Below are positions 62,685 through 64,000 of a stretch of DNA of 64,000 nt, piece by piece. The notes below the pieces were generated by a model, which made no database searches, was not told the origin of the DNA, and saw nothing but the letters and a program-made list of their open reading frames with translations. How positions within the stretch are numbered: position 1 is the first letter of the stretch; each line of letters starts with the position of its first letter. Source of the DNA: Pseudomonadota bacterium (lineage in GTDB: Bacteria; Myxococcota_A; Polyangia; GCA-2747355); assembly GCA_016702545.1 (NCBI GenBank), contig JADJDT010000043.1, positions 124,001-188,000 on the forward strand, in the 5' to 3' direction. The translations under genes and the position numbers were made by a program.

Positions 62685-64000
62685 ATGGCGGAGAGCGTGC
62701 TCGAGTACCGGGCGTCGATGGAGCGGCTCGGCGACGTGCAGCGCCGGCTGGCGGTGGAGATCCCCTGGGCACAGGTCAAGGGTCGACTCGACGAGGCCTA
62801 CGGCGAGCTCGGTCGCGGGGTGGAGCTCAAGGGTTTCCGTCGCGGCAAGGTCCCGCGGCAGCTGCTCGAGCGCCTGTTTGGTCCCCAGGTGAGCGGGGAC
62901 GTGGCGCAGGGCCTCGTGCGGGACAGCATCGCCAAGGCCCTCGGGGAGCACGAAATCGACCCCGTGGCGCCGCCCGCGGTCGAAGAAGGGGCGATCAGCG
63001 AGGGTCAGGACTTCCGCTACTCCGCGCTGCTCGAGGTCCTGCCGGAGGTCGAGCTGAAGGACTACTTCGACGTCGAGCTCGAGCGCCGTCCAGCGCAGGT
63101 CAGTGACGAGCAGGTCGAGCAGGCCCTGCGTGGTAAGCAGCAAGAGCTGACCGAGTACGTGCCGGTGGAGGGCCGCACGACCGCTGCCGGTGACGTGCTG
63201 CTGGTCGACCTGCTCGGCCGGCTGGGCGACCGGCCCTACACGCGCGACGGGGTGTTGGTCGAGCTGGGCGACGTGCCACGCGAGCCGCTGCCTGGTCTGG
63301 CGGCGGCCCTGACCGGGATCGCGCCGGAGACGAAGGAGCTCAACGTCGAGCTGGAACTCAGTGTCGCGCCGGAACTCAGTGTCGAGCAGGGTGGCGAGCT
63401 CGGCGCAGCGCAGGCGGCCGGCGCGGACGCCGCGGCGCCGGGCAAGGCGCGGCTGCTGGTCACGGTCAACGACGTCAAGCGCAAGGTGGTGCCCGAACTC
63501 GACGACGAGATGGCTCGCGACACGGGCGAGGCCGAGACGCTGGTCGAGCTGCGCGAGAAGCTGCGCCAGCAGTTGACCGTGGCCGACGAACGACGGGCGC
63601 TCGACGAGTGCAAGGAGCTGCTGGTCAAGAAGCTGCTCGAACGCCACGAGGTGCCGTTGGCGCCCGCGCTGGTGGACCGGCAGATCGAGCAGCTGGCCGC
63701 CTTCCAACGCATGCTGCTGGGCGAGGCGAGCACCGAGGACGAGGCGGTGCGCGAGCGCTTGCGCAGCAGCGCCGAGCAGAGCGTGCGCTCCTTCCTGGTG
63801 ATCGAGGCGATCGCCAAGCGGGAGGCGGTGACGGTCCTCGATGAGGACATCGAGCGGCACCTGCAGCGCTTCGCGGACGAGCGCGGTCATCACATCAGTC
63901 GGGTACGCAGCGAATACGAGAAAGAGGACCGGATGGAGCAGCTCCGGCGCACGCTGCGACACGAGAAGACGATGGAGCTGTTGCTCGCGCGGAGCAAAGT
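62685..64000 (+). CDS. tig: trigger factor (3' end outside window)
   Basis: Ribosome-bound chaperone with prolyl isomerase activity. About 438 residues are present from ATG 62685; the frame runs off the right edge. The N-terminal ribosome-binding domain has VQRRLAVEIPWAQVKGRLDEA in parts and the signature GFRRGKVP (here LKGFRRGKVPRQLLE). The FKBP-like domain (about 150-255) follows, then the C-terminal arms (LLVTVNDVKRKVVPELDDE, KKLLERHEVPLAPALVDRQI in parts). An insert ELSVAPELSVEQGGELGAAQ at the end of the isomerase domain is low complexity. Divergent from the MFS gene with a 201-bp gap; clpP/clpX, which often follow tig, would lie outside the window. Confidence 0.92.
   Translation, partial: MAESVLEYRASMERLGDVQRRLAVEIPWAQVKGRLDEAYGELGRGVELKGFRRGKVPRQLLERLFGPQVSGDVAQGLVRDSIAKALGEHEIDPVAPPAVEEGAISEGQDFRYSALLEVLPEVELKDYFDVELERRPAQVSDEQVEQALRGKQQELTEYVPVEGRTTAAGDVLLVDLLGRLGDRPYTRDGVLVELGDVPREPLPGLAAALTGIAPETKELNVELELSVAPELSVEQGGELGAAQAAGADAAAPGKARLLVTVNDVKRKVVPELDDEMARDTGEAETLVELREKLRQQLTVADERRALDECKELLVKKLLERHEVPLAPALVDRQIEQLAAFQRMLLGEASTEDEAVRERLRSSAEQSVRSFLVIEAIAKREAVTVLDEDIERHLQRFADERGHHISRVRSEYEKEDRMEQLRRTLRHEKTMELLLARSK

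Overview
This is a GC-rich (about 70%) bacterial chromosomal segment. Its gene content points to a Myxococcota-like (former Deltaproteobacteria) organism: long TPR proteins, an FHA-GAF-phosphatase regulator, a stand-alone MshEN domain, TolQ/TolR-type motor clusters, a full Tad (Flp) pilus locus and large multihaem cytochromes. This placement is inference; no rRNA is present. No CRISPR array, phage, integron or transposase was seen. The window opens inside a helicase gene and closes inside trigger factor.

Layout. 1-2.3 kb (minus): UvrD/PcrA helicase, a DUF1844 protein and a 57-residue protein. 2.4-3.6 kb: dnaJ. 3.8-5.5 kb (minus): PiT phosphate transporter with its DUF47/PhoU-like partner. 5.7-7.5 kb: an ExbB-ExbD-ExbD motor. 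7.8-9.8 kb (minus): a DUF4091 secreted protein. 10-12 kb: a second UvrD-family helicase. 12.1-19.5 kb: three multihaem proteins with 32 CxxCH sites in total, namely a decahaem surface lipoprotein and two convergent 11-haem/cytochrome-b fusions. 19.7-23.9 kb: an unknown protein, hisC, trmB and a small membrane protein. 24.5-31.5 kb: clpA, a cysteine desulfurase, an mnmA-Fpg fusion and a ROK-hydrolase fusion; the first two overlap and the order makes sense, since desulfurase sulfur feeds MnmA tRNA thiolation. 31.7-42.6 kb: the Tad pilus locus from Flp pilin to a TadG-like protein, with a good sigma-54 promoter ahead of the pilin. 42.7-47.1 kb: isocitrate dehydrogenase-like enzyme, queC-dus, an ElyC-like protein joined tail to tail with a cupin remnant, and small proteins. 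47.5-48.1 kb: an RRM RNA-binding protein and a small basic protein. 48.5-51.1 kb: ExbB-ExbD-TonB. 51.3-60.0 kb: Roadblock protein, accB-accC, TPR protein, FHA/GAF/PP2C regulator and oligoendopeptidase F. 60.1-64 kb: tRNA-Leu(UAG), MshEN protein, MFS transporter and tig.

Two patterns cut across the window. First, at least eight single-base frameshifts break seven otherwise well-conserved genes, including accB and accC, mostly at short G/C runs. Restoring one base makes each whole-gene length a multiple of three, which points to consensus sequence errors more than gene decay. Second, a set of palindromic, multi-hairpin repeats of 160-270 bp with related ends (3.65, 7.5, 23.2 and 47.3 kb, plus a solo end at 42.7 kb) always lies directly after gene stop codons. 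They carry no protein and are the best candidate here for an undescribed element family.
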